Below, one piece after another: positions 34,205 to 45,547 of a DNA stretch of 64,000 bases. Both the position numbers and the translations under genes were made by a program. Location of the stretch: the NCBI GenBank assembly GCA_036873135.1, contig JAPTYO010000017.1, positions 2,790,001 to 2,854,000 on the forward strand, in the 5' to 3' direction. Origin of the DNA: Clarkia xantiana subsp. parviflora (taxonomy: Eukaryota; Streptophyta; Magnoliopsida; Myrtales; Onagraceae). Below the pieces are notes generated by a model. The model saw nothing but the letters and a program-made list of their open reading frames with translations, was not told the DNA's origin and did not search any database. Position 1 is the stretch's first letter. Each line of letters starts with the position of its first letter.

Positions 34205-34952
34205 TGTCGGACCTAAAATCTGACCTAAGACAATTAACGTTTTGAAAACGTGCAATTTTGAAAAGAGTTGCCACTAGTTAATTATTAGGCTAACTAGAAT
34301 CCTAAATTACCTAAGCGAATAAAAAATTAAACACCTAGGTATAAAATCGATCTACGATCCGAAATTCGAGTTTGGGGGTTCTATTACGAATTAAAAATAA
34401 TTTTTTTTAACTACGTCCTTTCGGTACTCAATTCACTTAATTTGCCAATTTATTTTTAATACATGTTACATCAGATTAATCTAACGATGTCAAAGTTTAA
34501 TCAAACTTTCATCCTATGAAAATAGTTATCAAATATTAATCTAAACCTACAAACTAATTAAAATCTATAACTCCTAATTAAAACGAAATCTAAAACACCA
34601 AAAAAAATTAGCAAACATGCTTAAATAACGTACATACATCTTGAGCAATTAAACATTCTACACAGTTAAATTAAATCAACTACATTTAAATTGCCTAATC
34701 AAATATAATAATAATAATGATAATAATGTAAAACATAAAATATAATAAATAAATAATAGAAAAAAAAAAAACAGCGGGCTTACCTGGGACGATGCATCTC
34801 GGAAGGAGGAAGGGCCACAGCATCGGGGCGGCAGTCAACAGCGGTGCAACACAGACGGTGGTTCAGGGCGGAGCGACTGTGGCAGTGATAGTCGGAGCTG
34901 GCGGTCCGGCGAGGCAGGTCATGGCCGAGCAGGGGCTGGCGGGAGTCCTCAC

Positions 34953-35027
<75 letters not shown>

Positions 35028-35514
35028 GAGGACGAGGACCTGCGGTGGAGGGGCGGTGGTTCGGCGAGCAGCAGGGACGGCGGTCGGACGTCACTCCGGA
35101 GAACTACATCTCTGACGAAAAAAAAAAAACATTTTCCATAGAAGACAAATCTGCACGGGTTCCAAAATCTGATGTAATATTATTGTTGTGGTGTGTATTT
35201 TACATGTAACAAAGGACCCTATTTATAGCTAAACTAGGCCTCAATATTAGGAAAACACGTTTACCTAAATATACACATTAATTATTCCGAAAATTACATA
35301 TATATATTTATGAAAATTGTCATAAATATATAATATATATTTTCTGAATATTACATGATATTTAATGCATATATACTATCCTAATTTAAGCTAAACCTAT
35401 TTTTAGAAACCTCTGACCTTCTATGTTTAAATATTTCCTTTTTTAAACGAGTTACACATAACATTTTTGAATGTGTTATATACGTGTCACCCGTACCTAA
35501 ATTAGGTGTTTACA
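34205..35514 (-). repeat. 5' LTR of element D (1310 bp)
   Basis: TGTCGGACC to GTGTTTACA. Reverse TATA at about 35219-35229, (GA)n at 34956-35022, and a splice-donor-like CAGGTAAG (minus, 34786-34779) about 400 nt into the predicted transcript. The U5 side (34205-34750) is AT-rich. Its distal 760 bp match the truncated left LTR. Confidence 0.83.
34956..35022. repeat. (GA)n microsatellite in the 5' LTR of element D
   Basis: An uninterrupted GA tract at the position equivalent to 20335-20434, with fewer units. It falls in the transcribed leader. Confidence 0.97.
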
Positions 35515-36280
35515 ATAAATAAAAAGAAAAAAAAATTACCTGCGCAGAACAGAAGCAAATAACAGCAGGGACAGACAGCAGCAATGGAGTTCCGGCAGGC
35601 CACTACTCCGGCGACGGGCGGCTTCCGCGGCGGCTGGACAGCCGGAATCAGCAACAGCAAGGGACCGTCGGTGCTGGGCGGAGAACCAAGGCAGCAGTAG
35701 GGGACCGGCGGTGCTGGGCGGGGAACCAGGGCAGCAGCAGGCGGGCTGGAAATCGACCGGAGCACGGCAACGGCGTCGTCCTGGGCAGGGCGGAACAGGG
35801 ACAGCGGCACGGCGTGGCTCCGGGTGCTGGATGGATGGATCGGCGGCGGCCATCCGGTGAACCTCCGGCGGAATTGAGTCTCAGGGAATAGAAAAGAAAA
35901 AAAATTGCTTTGCACGAATTACGAAAAATAATAATACTTTATTCTGATTTTTCTGTGTGTCCTTTTTACATAGATACTAGGGACTATTTATAGCTAACCT
36001 AGACCCAAAAATTAGGGAAAAAAATATTTGCTCTAATATATTCTATAAATTCCGAAAATTATATAATATATGTTTATGAACATTGCGATAAATATTTATT
36101 ATATATTTTCTGAATTTTACATAATATTTATTGCATATGTATTGTCCTAATTAAACTGAGTCTATTTTTTGCAACCCCATGACCTTCCATATTTAAATAT
36201 TTCCTTTTTTAAACGAGGTTACACATAACATTTTTAACATGTTACATACGTGTCGCGCGTACCAAAATTAGGTGTTTACA
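35515..36280 (-). repeat. 3' LTR of element E (partial, 766 bp)
   Basis: The half nearest the PPT matches D's LTR (reverse TATA ACTATTTATAGC near 35987, then CCAAAATTAGGTGTTTACA at the end). The GC-rich block at 35540-35880 differs from D's and lacks the GA tract. It starts in an A-rich stretch where element D ends; the U5 side is missing. Confidence 0.78.
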
Positions 36281-36708
36281 GCTTGCCCCTCTTTGGACGG
36301 ACTCCCGTAGAATGCAATCGATGGGGTTCGTCTAAAGACGAGTAAACACTAATTTTGGCTAGGAACTATATCTTCTTCCAGGTCTTCAAGTCTCCAAGGT
36401 GGCCTTTGGCTTTATTGATGGTGCGAAAAAGTACAGCCTGTCGGCGGTGCCCCTGTTGGCGGTGTAGAAAGTAAAGCCTCCAATGGCGTGCGGAAAAGTA
36501 AAGCCTCCAGTGGCGTGCATTAAAGTAAAACCTTAATCGATAATGCCTCCAGTGGCGAGCGATAAGGAAAAGCCTCCAGTGGCGTGTATCAGAGAAGAGC
36601 CTCTAGTGGCGTCCGTCGGAGAATAGTCTCTAGTGGCGTTCGTTGGAGAAGTGCCTCTAGTGGCGTGACTTGCGAATGCTGAATACTAAGGCTTCGTTCG
36701 TCGGGGGT
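36281..36708 (-). other. PPT and 3' UTR of element E, first part
   Basis: The PPT AAAGAGGGGCAAG (minus, 36282-36294) is followed by the short form of the repeats seen in D (CCTCCAGTGGCGTGC, CCTCTAGTGGCGT). It is cut by F after GGGGT at 36704-36708 and resumes at 46355. Confidence 0.82.
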
Positions 36709-37561
36709 TGTTAGGTTCCGAGATCTGGGTCAAAGGATGATCGGCTCAAATCCCGTTCCTCACTGGAGATGTAGATGATCTGATGCCTTCGGGTTGCTCT
36801 GCCTTGTCTTGCGTCCTTCCTTCCTTCCTTCCTTCCTTCCTGCAGAAGGGGCAATACCAGACACAGAGAGGGGGGGGGGGGGGGGGGGTGGTGCCTGGTG
36901 AACCCTCTCCGATGCCTAAGTCAGAATCGTTTTTAGAGAGATAAACTAGAGAGATGTCAGAGCAAAATAATCTAAACTGCCAAGATCCCCTAATGAGTTG
37001 TGAAGGTGGGGTATTTATAGGCAACGGTGTCATTAAGGTGGCTTAATGACATCGTTAACCTCTAAACACAATTAATTAACCTTTAAGCGCATAATTAAGA
37101 CCTTAGGATACAGAGAAGGTAGGCGACGTGAACCGAGTGTGGGTGTCCGAAAATGGCGCAGGGGCCCTTGGGGGAGGAGAAATCCGACCCCCAAGGGTAG
37201 GGGTTGGGTGAGGGCACCCAACCCCTCCTAGGGAGGATGGGGTTGGCCAACCCCATCCCTCCTAGGAGAGATCGGGTTGGCCGACCCGATCTCTCCTAGG
37301 AGAGATCGGGTTGGTCCACCCGATCTCCCCTAGGAGAGATCGGGTTGGCTGACCCGATCTCTCCTAGGGGAGGTCGGGTGTGGCCACCCAACCTCACCTA
37401 GGTGAGTTTGCCTCGGCCGGACGAGCGCTCCGACCTCGTCCGAGCCGTTGATGTTTTCGCGAAGTGTTCGGGTTTGAAGTTTCGATTTACAATCGTTAAT
37501 GGGATGATAAAAATACAACGGTTTGGAAGTCAACGGGTTCAAATTGGGCGTATATCCATCA
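36709..37561 (-). repeat. 3' LTR of element F (853 bp)
   Basis: TGTTAGGTTCCG to TATCCATCA. It contains a (TTCC)n tract, an uninterrupted G tract of about 20, a reverse TATA (GTATTTATAGG) near 37010-37020, and three 34-bp palindromic units. It is 51 bp longer than the right LTR: one 34-bp unit plus differences in the TTCC and G tracts. Confidence 0.95.
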
Positions 37562-37575
37562 CATGCCCCCGAGTC
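37562..37575 (-). other. Polypurine tract of element F
   Basis: GACTCGGGGGCATG on the minus strand abuts the 3' LTR. Confidence 0.82.
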
Positions 37576-38100
37576 AACCAATGGCCTAACCCTTGATTGA
37601 CTCTATTTCAGGATGGTATGATACGCGCAATTTGAAACCGGGGTTTTACCTTTCATCTGAGTGTTTGCTTATCCACGGATGCGTGTCTCTGATCCTGTCC
37701 CCTGTCTTATGAGATAGAGGAGTTGTAAACGTTAGAGTAGCGCGGACGTATGCCTAAGCACGCGTCCGTCTGAGGTGGGAGTAATAAACCTATCTTTGCT
37801 ACCGGCGTATACTTAAAAAATTTACACTCGCATAAGGGCGCAATACGAATGCAATTAAGTAACTTACGCTTCAAATTCGTGCCGGGATTCTACCTACGTG
37901 AGGAAAAATTCAATTTTGACCAAAAAAGTTTCCTAAGTATGAAATACTAGAAAATAAACCTATGGGATGTTAACTATGGTGAGTATGAGTTTAATCGTGG
38001 TTAATGGGGACTAGTTTTTGAATCTGTCCCTTGAAATTTTCCTTTCTAAAAATTAACGGTGTTGATTCGGCGACTTTGGAAAAACCCTAATCCTTTATAC

Positions 38101-38107
38101 TATAAAA
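38101..38107 (+). promoter_or_regulatory. Probable TATA box of the antisense gene in element F
   Basis: TATAAAA in context ACTATAAAAGGGTG lies about 540 bp inside the 3' LTR. A donor-like GAG/GTACGT follows at 38209/38210, giving a predicted non-coding first exon from about 38130. Acceptor candidates precede 38784 or 38787. Confidence 0.55.
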
Positions 38108-38399
38108 GGGTGAGTGTTTACCTCATTCTCGTTGTCCTTTTCTCTTCTTTTCTTTTCGACGGTGGGATTTTTGGTCAGGCTTACTTCTCGGGGCGCGCGT
38201 CGCATTGAGGTACGTGTTTTTTCTTTTTGTGTAAGCATTGCTCTTGAGGGACTTAATCCCGCTTCTCCTTCAATCGTTTCCTTACTTATTTCGTTCTTGA
38301 TTTGTATGTCTTCATGGTAATATAGTCCTGTTTGATTCGTCATTTTTCCATCTTTTTTCTCTCATGTTTCCGCTTACTGGCGGGCAAAGTCTTCTATAT

Positions 38400-38655
38400 T
38401 GGGATTATAATTATCTCCTTTTGCCCCCTGTCTCTGCTTGTTGGCTAGTGGGGTCTCTCTATGCTGGGGGTTGTAACTATCTCCCCCTGTCCCCCTGCCT
38501 CTGCCTGTTGGCTGATGGGGTTTCTTTATGCTGGGGGTGGTGACTATCTCCCCTTGCCCCCTGCCTCTGCCTGTTGGCTGGTGGGGTCTTCTTATGCTGG
38601 GGGTGGTGACTATCTCCCCCTGCCCCCTGCCTCTGCCTGTTGGCTGGTGGGGTTT
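38400..38655. repeat. Tandem repeat in the predicted first intron of F's antisense gene
   Basis: Four units of about 67 bp with TATGCTGGGGGTGGTGACTA, CCCTGCCCCCTGCCTCTGCC and TGTTGGCTGGTGGGG. It lies wholly within the predicted intron 38210-38783. Confidence 0.92.
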
Positions 38656-38802
38656 TTCTTGTCGTCTTTCTATTCTTGTCTTTTGGCTTTGTATCCATCA
38701 TTTTAGGGAAATGAGTTTGTATCTCTTGTCCACTGTTCGCTTTCTGTTTTCCTTGGGCTAAGCCTGTGTTTTTTTTCGATCAGCAGAACTTTCTGGTGAT
38801 TG

Positions 38803-39867
38803 ATGAGGAGTAACAGACCAGTACGTGTGGGAGTGGTTAATTCTGGGACCGGACCTTCGATTGCGAAAAGATCGGTTTTCTATGGTGTGGGGAAGTGTCC
38901 TATAGTTGGAGGTAAGAGTAGTGATGTTAGGGTGCCATCTTCTTTCTGTATTGATGCCCCCCAATCGAAGGTCCGGGAGCCATCTTTTCCTTCTTCCTTG
39001 TTTGGTGAGTCCTTGAGCATCTGAGTTTCCTTAGTGTACATTGGTTTTTACTTTGTGCTTTGTTATAGGTAGACTTCGTCTTCCGCGTCTGAGTCGGAAG
39101 GAGCTGTCTCGTCCACCTGTTGATGGAATTGTTGGGTCTGAGTGGGCGCCTTATTATGGGCGTGGGGCTCGTTTTGACAATCAATCTTCTTTGCAAACTC
39201 CTGAGGTTGGAGTTCGTGTTCTGCAGTCTGCTGTTCCTCCTGCCGATCGTGTGTCCCCGTCTAAAGGGTCGGAGGCAACTTATGAATTGGCTCGTGATGT
39301 GTTGGCTCGCTATGCTCCTGTAATTTTTGTTAACCGTGTTATCCTTTAGCATATTTCTTTTCCGTGCGTTATTTGTCTCATCCTTTGTTTTTGTTGCAGG
39401 GTATGGCCGACCTTGTTAATTTATCTTCCCTTGCTATTGACCTTGCTGAGGAGAGAAAGGTGTACGAGGACATTTGTGTCTCCCTTAACTCCAAGCTTAT
39501 TAGCTGTTTGGAGCATAGTCGCATTACCGATTTGCGGTGCCGAGACTTGGAGGGTCGCATTGCTCTTCTCAATGAAGAGGTTGAGGCCTTGAGACAAAGG
39601 TCTTATCGTGACGAGGCACTCCGAGCTGCTGAGTTAGGCTCTCTGGAGGAAATGTTTCGTATGGAAGCGAAGGAGTGTGCCATTGCTGAGTATAAGGCTT
39701 CTTCCGCTTATCAGGCTGCTATCGACGTTCGCTGCTCTGTGGCGAAACGTATTTCTTTGAAGGAGATTCTCGAACGTATTTACGTGATTGCTCCTGACTT
39801 TCCTTTCTCTCGACTTGGTGATTTGTCAGACTTTGCTATTAAGCATATTGCGAAGATGAAGGAATAG
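38803..39867 (+). CDS. Intact antisense spliced gene in element F
   Basis: Three coding exons run opposite to pol: 38803-39004, 39069-39319 and 39400-39867, with GT...AG introns of 64 and 80 nt. Phases close at both junctions and the joined frame is 306 codons plus stop with no lesion. The start is the first ATG after an in-frame stop. The N-terminal 150 residues are basic and Ser/Pro-rich (FYGVGKCPIVGG; APYYGRGARFDN). The C-terminal 155 are helical and coiled-coil-like (ITDLRCRDLEGRIALLNEEV) and end in IKHIAKMKE. The layout (3'-LTR-side TATA, introns, coiled-coil C-terminus, convergent with pol) parallels C's antisense gene, though residue identity is not obvious. It is probably nuclear-transcribed; function unknown. 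Such additional antisense ORFs are described for Tat-lineage elements. Confidence 0.72.
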
Positions 39868-40254
39868 TACCTTTATTTCTTGTAGTGGTCTCGTGTGTTT
39901 GTGAGTTGTGGTTGTCTTTAGAGTTTAAAACTCCACCTTTCTTAGTGTTGCCATCTTTGTTTGATACACTTGTCTCTACTCGTTGTATACATGGCCGTGT
40001 GCTTATATCTCTTCTCATGATATCTCCCTGTGCTTTGTGTATGGCTCTTTGGTTATGGACCCTTCCCTTGGTGTGTCTCCTTTACTTATCCTTCTTTCTT
40101 GTTTTCCTTCATATCATACCTGCTATTTCATCAAGAAAAAACATTATGTGTTCTTCATATATCTTTACTTTGAGATTACTTTCTCATTGGATCTTTCTGA
40201 GCATGGTGTCATGATCTCTTCTGATACCCTTTAAATGGTATACATGGTACTGTT

Positions 40255-41290
40255 AGACCAAAGATACGCTCTTGGTGGGCGTCGAATCTGATCACGAGAC
40301 AGGCTCTCGGAGGGCACTTAACGTTTCGCAGGATAGGCTCCCGGAGGGCACAGGTTAAACCAAAGATACGCTCTTGGTTGGCGTCGAAACTATTCGCGAG
40401 ACAGGCTCTCGGAGGGCACTTAACGTTTCACAGGATAGGCTCCCGGAGGGCACAGGTTAGACCAAAGATACGCTCCTGGTTGGCGTCGAAGACTGTTCAC
40501 GAGACAGGCTCTCGGAGGGCACTTAACGTTTCACAGGATAGGCTCCCGGAGGGCGCAGGTTAGACCAAAGATACGCTCCTGGTTGGCGTCGAAGATTGTT
40601 CACGAGACAGGCTCTCGGAGGGCACTTAACGTTTCAAAGGATAGGCTCCCGGAGGGCGCAGGTTAGACCAAAGATACGCTCCTGGTGGGCGTCGAAGACT
40701 GTTCACGAGACAGGCTCTCGGAGGGCAATTAACGTTTCACAGGATAGGCTCCCGGAGGGCGCAGGTTAGACCAAAGATACGCTCCTGGTGGGCGTCGAAG
40801 CTGGTAGTTTGAAATCTACCTCAAGATACGCTCTTGGGGGCGTCGAGTCTGGTAGTGTTTTTTCTACCTCAAGATACGCTCTTGGTGGCGTCGAATCTGG
40901 TAGGTTGCAAAGCTACCTCAAGATACGCTCCTGGGGGCGTCGAAATCCGTAGTTTTTGGAAACCACTCTCAAGATACGCTCTTGGTGCGTCGAAGGTCGT
41001 AGTGTAATAACTACTCTCAAGATACGCTCTTGGGGGCATCGAATTTCGTAGTATGAACACTACTCTCAAGATACGCTCTTGGGGGCGTCGAAGGTCGTAG
41101 TTTTTGGAAACCACTCTCAAGATACGCTCTTGGTGCGTCGAAGGTCGTAGTGTAATAACTACTCTCAAGATACGCTCTTGGGGGCGTCGAATTTCGTAGT
41201 ATGAACACTACTCTCAAGATACGCTCTTGGGGGCGTCGAGGGTCGTAGTATGGATACTACTCTCAAGATACGCTCTTGGGGGCGTCGAAA
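40255..41290. repeat. Two-part tandem array between antisense gene and pol, element F
   Basis: Units of about 103 bp (40255-40800: CCAAAGATACGCTC, GGCGTCGAA, GACAGGCTCTCGGAGGGCAC, ATAGGCTCCCGGAGGGC) are followed by units of about 60 bp (40820-41290: CTCAAGATACGCTCTTGGGG, GCGTCGAAGGTCGTAGT). Both share the core AAGATACGCTC(T/C)TGG...GGCGTCGA. Transcripts from both sides run into it. The 390 bp before it (39868-40254) show no gene. Confidence 0.94.
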
Positions 41291-41588
41291 CTGTTATTGA
41301 CTTGAAGTCATATCTGTGTAAGGATAACATCATGACTATATCATCACATTCATTGGAAAATGCCTTTGAAGGAAAACTTACTCTTTTAAGAGTGTTCATG
41401 TCTTCTGTACATTTGGGGTGCCTTGGGTGGGTCAAGACACCCTTTGGAGGAAAATATAGATAGTGGTAGAGTTGGAGGAACTTCGTGAGTTCTCCTTCTC
41501 CAAAGTTGTTTGAAAAACTTGGAAAGCTTGAACATGTAAAGTGCTAGATATGAAACTAAGGATATGGTCTTTTGTTTGTGTTTTCTTC

Positions 41589-42120
41589 TTAGACGTAGTA
41601 CTTCTTTAGGTGCTCTCCACTGAAGGTGTTTGTGGAGATATACCCCTCCCCGTCCTCGACGCGGTAAGCATTTACATAGGGAACCGACTCTATCTTGTAT
41701 GGTCCTTCCCACTTTGGAGATAACTTTCTGACTTGGTCTAGGTGTGAGAATTCGTTCTTTCTGAGCACCAGTTCTCCTACGTGGAATTTTCTTTCCTTGA
41801 CTTGGCGGTTGTAATATCTTGCTGACACAAGGCGCATCCGTGCCTGTGCTTCTTCTGAATTCCATCTTTTATCCTCCACCATGTCTAAGTCTAGAAGCCT
41901 TGCTTTGTTGTTCTCATGTTCTTCAAAGTACGTGGTTCTTAGGGATGACACTGCCATTTCTGCTGGCGCTACCGCTTCGGTCCCGTATACTAGGCCGAAT
42001 GGCGTTTCTCCTGTGGATATCTTTGGTGTTGTCCGCACTGCCCATCTACCCAACTTCCCTTGGTAGCGTGGAGTCGTTTCTTTAGGCCATCTAGCACTAT
42101 TTTGTTTGCTGACTCTACCT
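41589..42120 (-). pseudogene. Element F integrase C-terminal part (after a frame break)
   Basis: The minus-strand frame carries WAVRTTPKISTGETPFGLVY, GTEAVAPAEMAV, KWEGPYKIESVPYVNAYRV and ends HLKKYYV-stop. It is the C-terminal half of integrase (GPY/F region), homologous to B and C. It is out of frame with the rest of pol: near 42050-42070 a short deletion removes the residues between ATKGSW and WAVRTTP and shifts the frame. Confidence 0.9.
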
Positions 42121-45100
42121 GTCTGTTTGTCTGAGGGTGCTTTACTGATGCGAAACGGTGGTCTATATTCAGTCTTTCGCAATACCACTGTAGTTTCTTG
42201 CTCTTGAACTGTGGTCCATTGTCACTTATTATTGCTTTTGGCACCCCGTACCTCGAAACAATGTGAGATTGAATGAAGTTGACGACTTGATCGTCTGTTG
42301 TCTTCCCCATTGCCTTTGCTTCTATCCACTTGGAGAAGTAGTCTATTGCTACGATTATGCAAGTCTTCTGACCTTTTGTTCTTGGTAGGGGGCCTATCAG
42401 ATCAATCCCCCATTGTGCGAATGGCCAGGCTCCCAAGATGGAGCTTAGCTTTGTTGCTGGGGCTGTTATATTTCTAGAGTACCTTTGGCAGTGATCACAT
42501 TTTTGTACCAAGTCTGCTACTTCTTTGCTCATTGATGGCCAATAGTATCCTAGGTTGTAAACCTTTCGGCTTATTGACCGTGCTCCCTCATGGCACCCCG
42601 CGTCTCCCTCATGGAGTTCTGCAAGCACTCTTTCTGTTTCTGGGTATGTTATGCATTTGAGGAAAGGTGTGGAGTACCCCTTCTTGTAGAGTTCATTGTC
42701 CATCACTGCGTAATTCCTAGCCATCCTTTCAATCTTGACTGCCTCCACCTTATCCTTTGGGAGCTTTCCTTCCATGATGTATTGACGCATTGGGGTCATC
42801 CAGGCTTCTGCTTCATCTATTACTAGAACCTCCATTTGTTCTATCACTGATTGCATTCTTTGTTCTACAAAGTGAACCTCTTTGCCTGCTTCTACCCCTA
42901 GGGCTAGTTTGCTTAAGGCGTCTGCCTCTTGGTTTTGTTCTCTTGGGACTGACTCAATGTCGAAGCTTTGGAAGCTCTTTATTAGGTCCCTGGCTTGCTG
43001 CAAGTATTTCTGCATGTTTTCGGACTTTGCAGTGTAGATTCCTTTCACTTGATTGACGACTAGTTGAGAATCACACTTGACTCTTAGATGCTTTGCCCCT
43101 AGTCCTTTGGCTATTCTCAGGCCAGTTATTAGTGCTTCGTACTCAGCCTCATTGTTTTTTGCCTTAAAGGTGAGTGCCATGGCATAGCGCATAGGTGTAT
43201 CGCTGTTTGGTGGGTATAGTAAGAGGCCTGCACCTGAACCTCCTCCGTTGGATGACCCATCAGTATGCATCTCCCATAATTCTTCTGATTGTTTCTCCTG
43301 ACTACTACTTGCCTCGCATGTAGTTTTGACTTCTCCCAAGTCTTCGTCTGGATTAATTCCGGTGAATTCGGCGATAAAATCTGCTAGAGCCTGACCCTTT
43401 ATGGCTGTTCTTGGGGCGAAATGAATGCGAAACTCACTTAGCTCAATTGCCCATTTGGTCAGTCTTCCCGATGTGTCTGGTCTCTGGAGGAGGTGTTTCA
43501 ATGGTTGGTCTGTGAGGACTGTTACTTCATGCCCATGAAAATACGGTCTCAACTTTCTTGCTGATATAATCAGTGCATAGAGGTACTTTTCTATTGGCAA
43601 GTAGTTGATCTCATACTTTGCCAATGTTTTGCTTACGAAGTATACCGGCAATTGTGCAGCGTTTTCTTCTTTGATTAGCACTGAGCTTACTGCCACATTG
43701 CTCACGGAGATGTAGAGGTAGAGGGGCTCCCCTGGTGTAGGCTTTGCTAGGGGCGGTAGTGTTTTTAGGTGTTGCTTGAGTTGCTGGAAGGCTTCCTCAC
43801 ATCTCGGTGTCCATTCGAATTTCTTGTTTGCCCTTAGTACCTCAAAGAAGGGTAATGCCTTGTCTCCTATTTTGGATAGGAATCTGTTAAGGGCTGCCAA
43901 CCTCCCGTTCAGTCGTTGAACCTCTTTGTGCTTCGTAGGTGACTGCATTTCTTCAATTGCTTGAAGTTTTTCGGGGTTTACCTCTATGCCTCGCTGGCTT
44001 ACCATGAAGCCTAAAAATTTCCCTGATTGCACCCCAAATGCGCATTTTTTCGGATTTAGACGGACCTGGTACTGCCTCATCCTCTCGAATGTTGAGCGAA
44101 GGTTCTCCACATGGTCCTTCTTCTCTTTGGATTTGACTATCATATCGTCCACATATGCCTCCATTGTCTTCCCTATCATGTCCCCAAAGATTTTGTTGAC
44201 CATTCTTTGATATGTTGCTCCAGCATTTATGAGTCCGAAAGGCATCACCGTGTAATGGTATATCTCGCTATCAGCATAGAATGCTGTGTGAGGGGCGTCC
44301 TTGGGTTCCATTTTTATCTGGTTGTATCCTGAGTATGCATCCATGAAGCTCATTAGTTGGTGACCTGATGTTGCATCCACTAACTGATCTATTCTTGGTA
44401 ACGGATATGAGTCCTTTGGGCATGCTTTGTTTAAGTCACGATAGTCGATACAAATTCTCCAACTTCCCCCCGGCTTCTTTACCAGTACTGGGTTTGCCAC
44501 CCATGTCTGGAATCTGATTTCCTTGATGAACTTTGCCTTTAGTAGCTTTTCTACTTCTTCTTGGATAGCTATCTTTTTGCTTCCTCCCATTGGTCTCACC
44601 TTCTGTATTGTTGGTCGCGTTGCCGCGTCTATATTGAGCTTGTGTGAGATTACTTCTTCTGATATTCCTGGCATATCGCTTGGTGACCAGGCGAACAGAT
44701 CCTTGTATTCCCTTAGTAAAGCTACTAAGTGGTTTTCCTCTTCCTGAGATAAGGCAGTCCCGATTTTGGCCTTCCTATCGGATTCTTCTATGAGTATCTC
44801 TTTTAGTTCCTCCATGGGGGCTGGTCTTCCATGATCTTCTCTTGGGTCCTCATCTACTAGTAGGACTTCTCTTGTTTTCTTCCTCTTGCCTAGTGCAATC
44901 CTTGCACATTTCCTTGCTACCTTCTGGTTACCTTTTACTTCCCCTATGCCTTGGCCTGTGGGGAATTTCATTTTCTGATGTAGTGTTGATGGTACCATAC
45001 CCCACTTGTTGATTGTAGTGGTACCCAGGACCCCATTGTACTCCTCCATTTCTTCTGTGATGAAGAATGGGACATCAATCTTTAGCTGCCTCTGGCCTGT

Positions 45101-45496
45101 ACCCAGTGTCACAGGTACTGTGACTGCCCCCAGTGGGTATGTTGGCTTTCCTGAAAATCCTACCAAGGGGGAGTGAACCTGTTTTATGCTACTTGGCCTT
45201 ACTCCTAGTATGTTGAGGACTTTCTTGCTAATGATGTTGGGTGAGCTTCCACTGTCTACTAGGATTCTTCCTATGTCCATATCAGTGATCTTCATTGTTA
45301 TGACCAGGGCATCCTTGTTGTCTGGTAACACATGCTCCATGTCTCTTCTTGAAAATTCTATTATGTCTTCTCTCTTTCCTTCTGCTTGTTCTTCCTTTGG
45401 CTTAGGGTCCCCTAACTCTGCCATATATGCTTCTCTTGCATTCGCTGACTCTCCTCCAGCTCCATAACCCCCATGAATGACATATACGCCTGCCAT
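42050..45496 (-). CDS. Element F protease-RT-RNase H-integrase polyprotein (no gag)
   Basis: A long minus-strand frame starts at ATG 45496 (MAGVYVIHGGYGAGG), only 34 bp from the PBS. Domains in order: retropepsin with VDSGSSPNII (about 45240-45270); RT with FMDAYSGYNQI (about 44320-44350) and YVDDMIVKS; RNase H with MHTDGSSNGGGSG (about 43240-43270), D in VKCDSQLVV and FAPRTAIKGQALADF in the tether; integrase HHCC (CHEGARSISRK ... CDHCQRY) and DDE (WGIDLIGPLP; ISDNGPQFKS; NRQVESANK). About 1150 codons are open before the frame break near 42060. The leader joins directly to a point just before protease: gag is deleted from its very start. It could supply enzymes but not particles. Confidence 0.93.
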
Positions 45497-45529
45497 CTAG
45501 CTGGTGATAATTAGGCTTTCTGTCCGAAG

Positions 45530-45545
45530 CCCACAGACGGCGCCA
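45530..45545 (-). other. Primer binding site of element F
   Basis: TGGCGCCGTCTGTGGG on the minus strand, 2 nt from the LTR, identical to A and C. Confidence 0.87.
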
Positions 45546-45547
45546 AG

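Noticed and set aside
35502..35915. Pro/Ala-rich open frames of 105-137 codons in the E LTR
   Set aside because: A GC-rich LTR block; no homologous frame in D's LTR and no domain.
40255..41290. CRISPR-like look of regularly spaced repeats
   Set aside because: Plant element; spacers are themselves repeated and the array is a retrotransposon 3' region.
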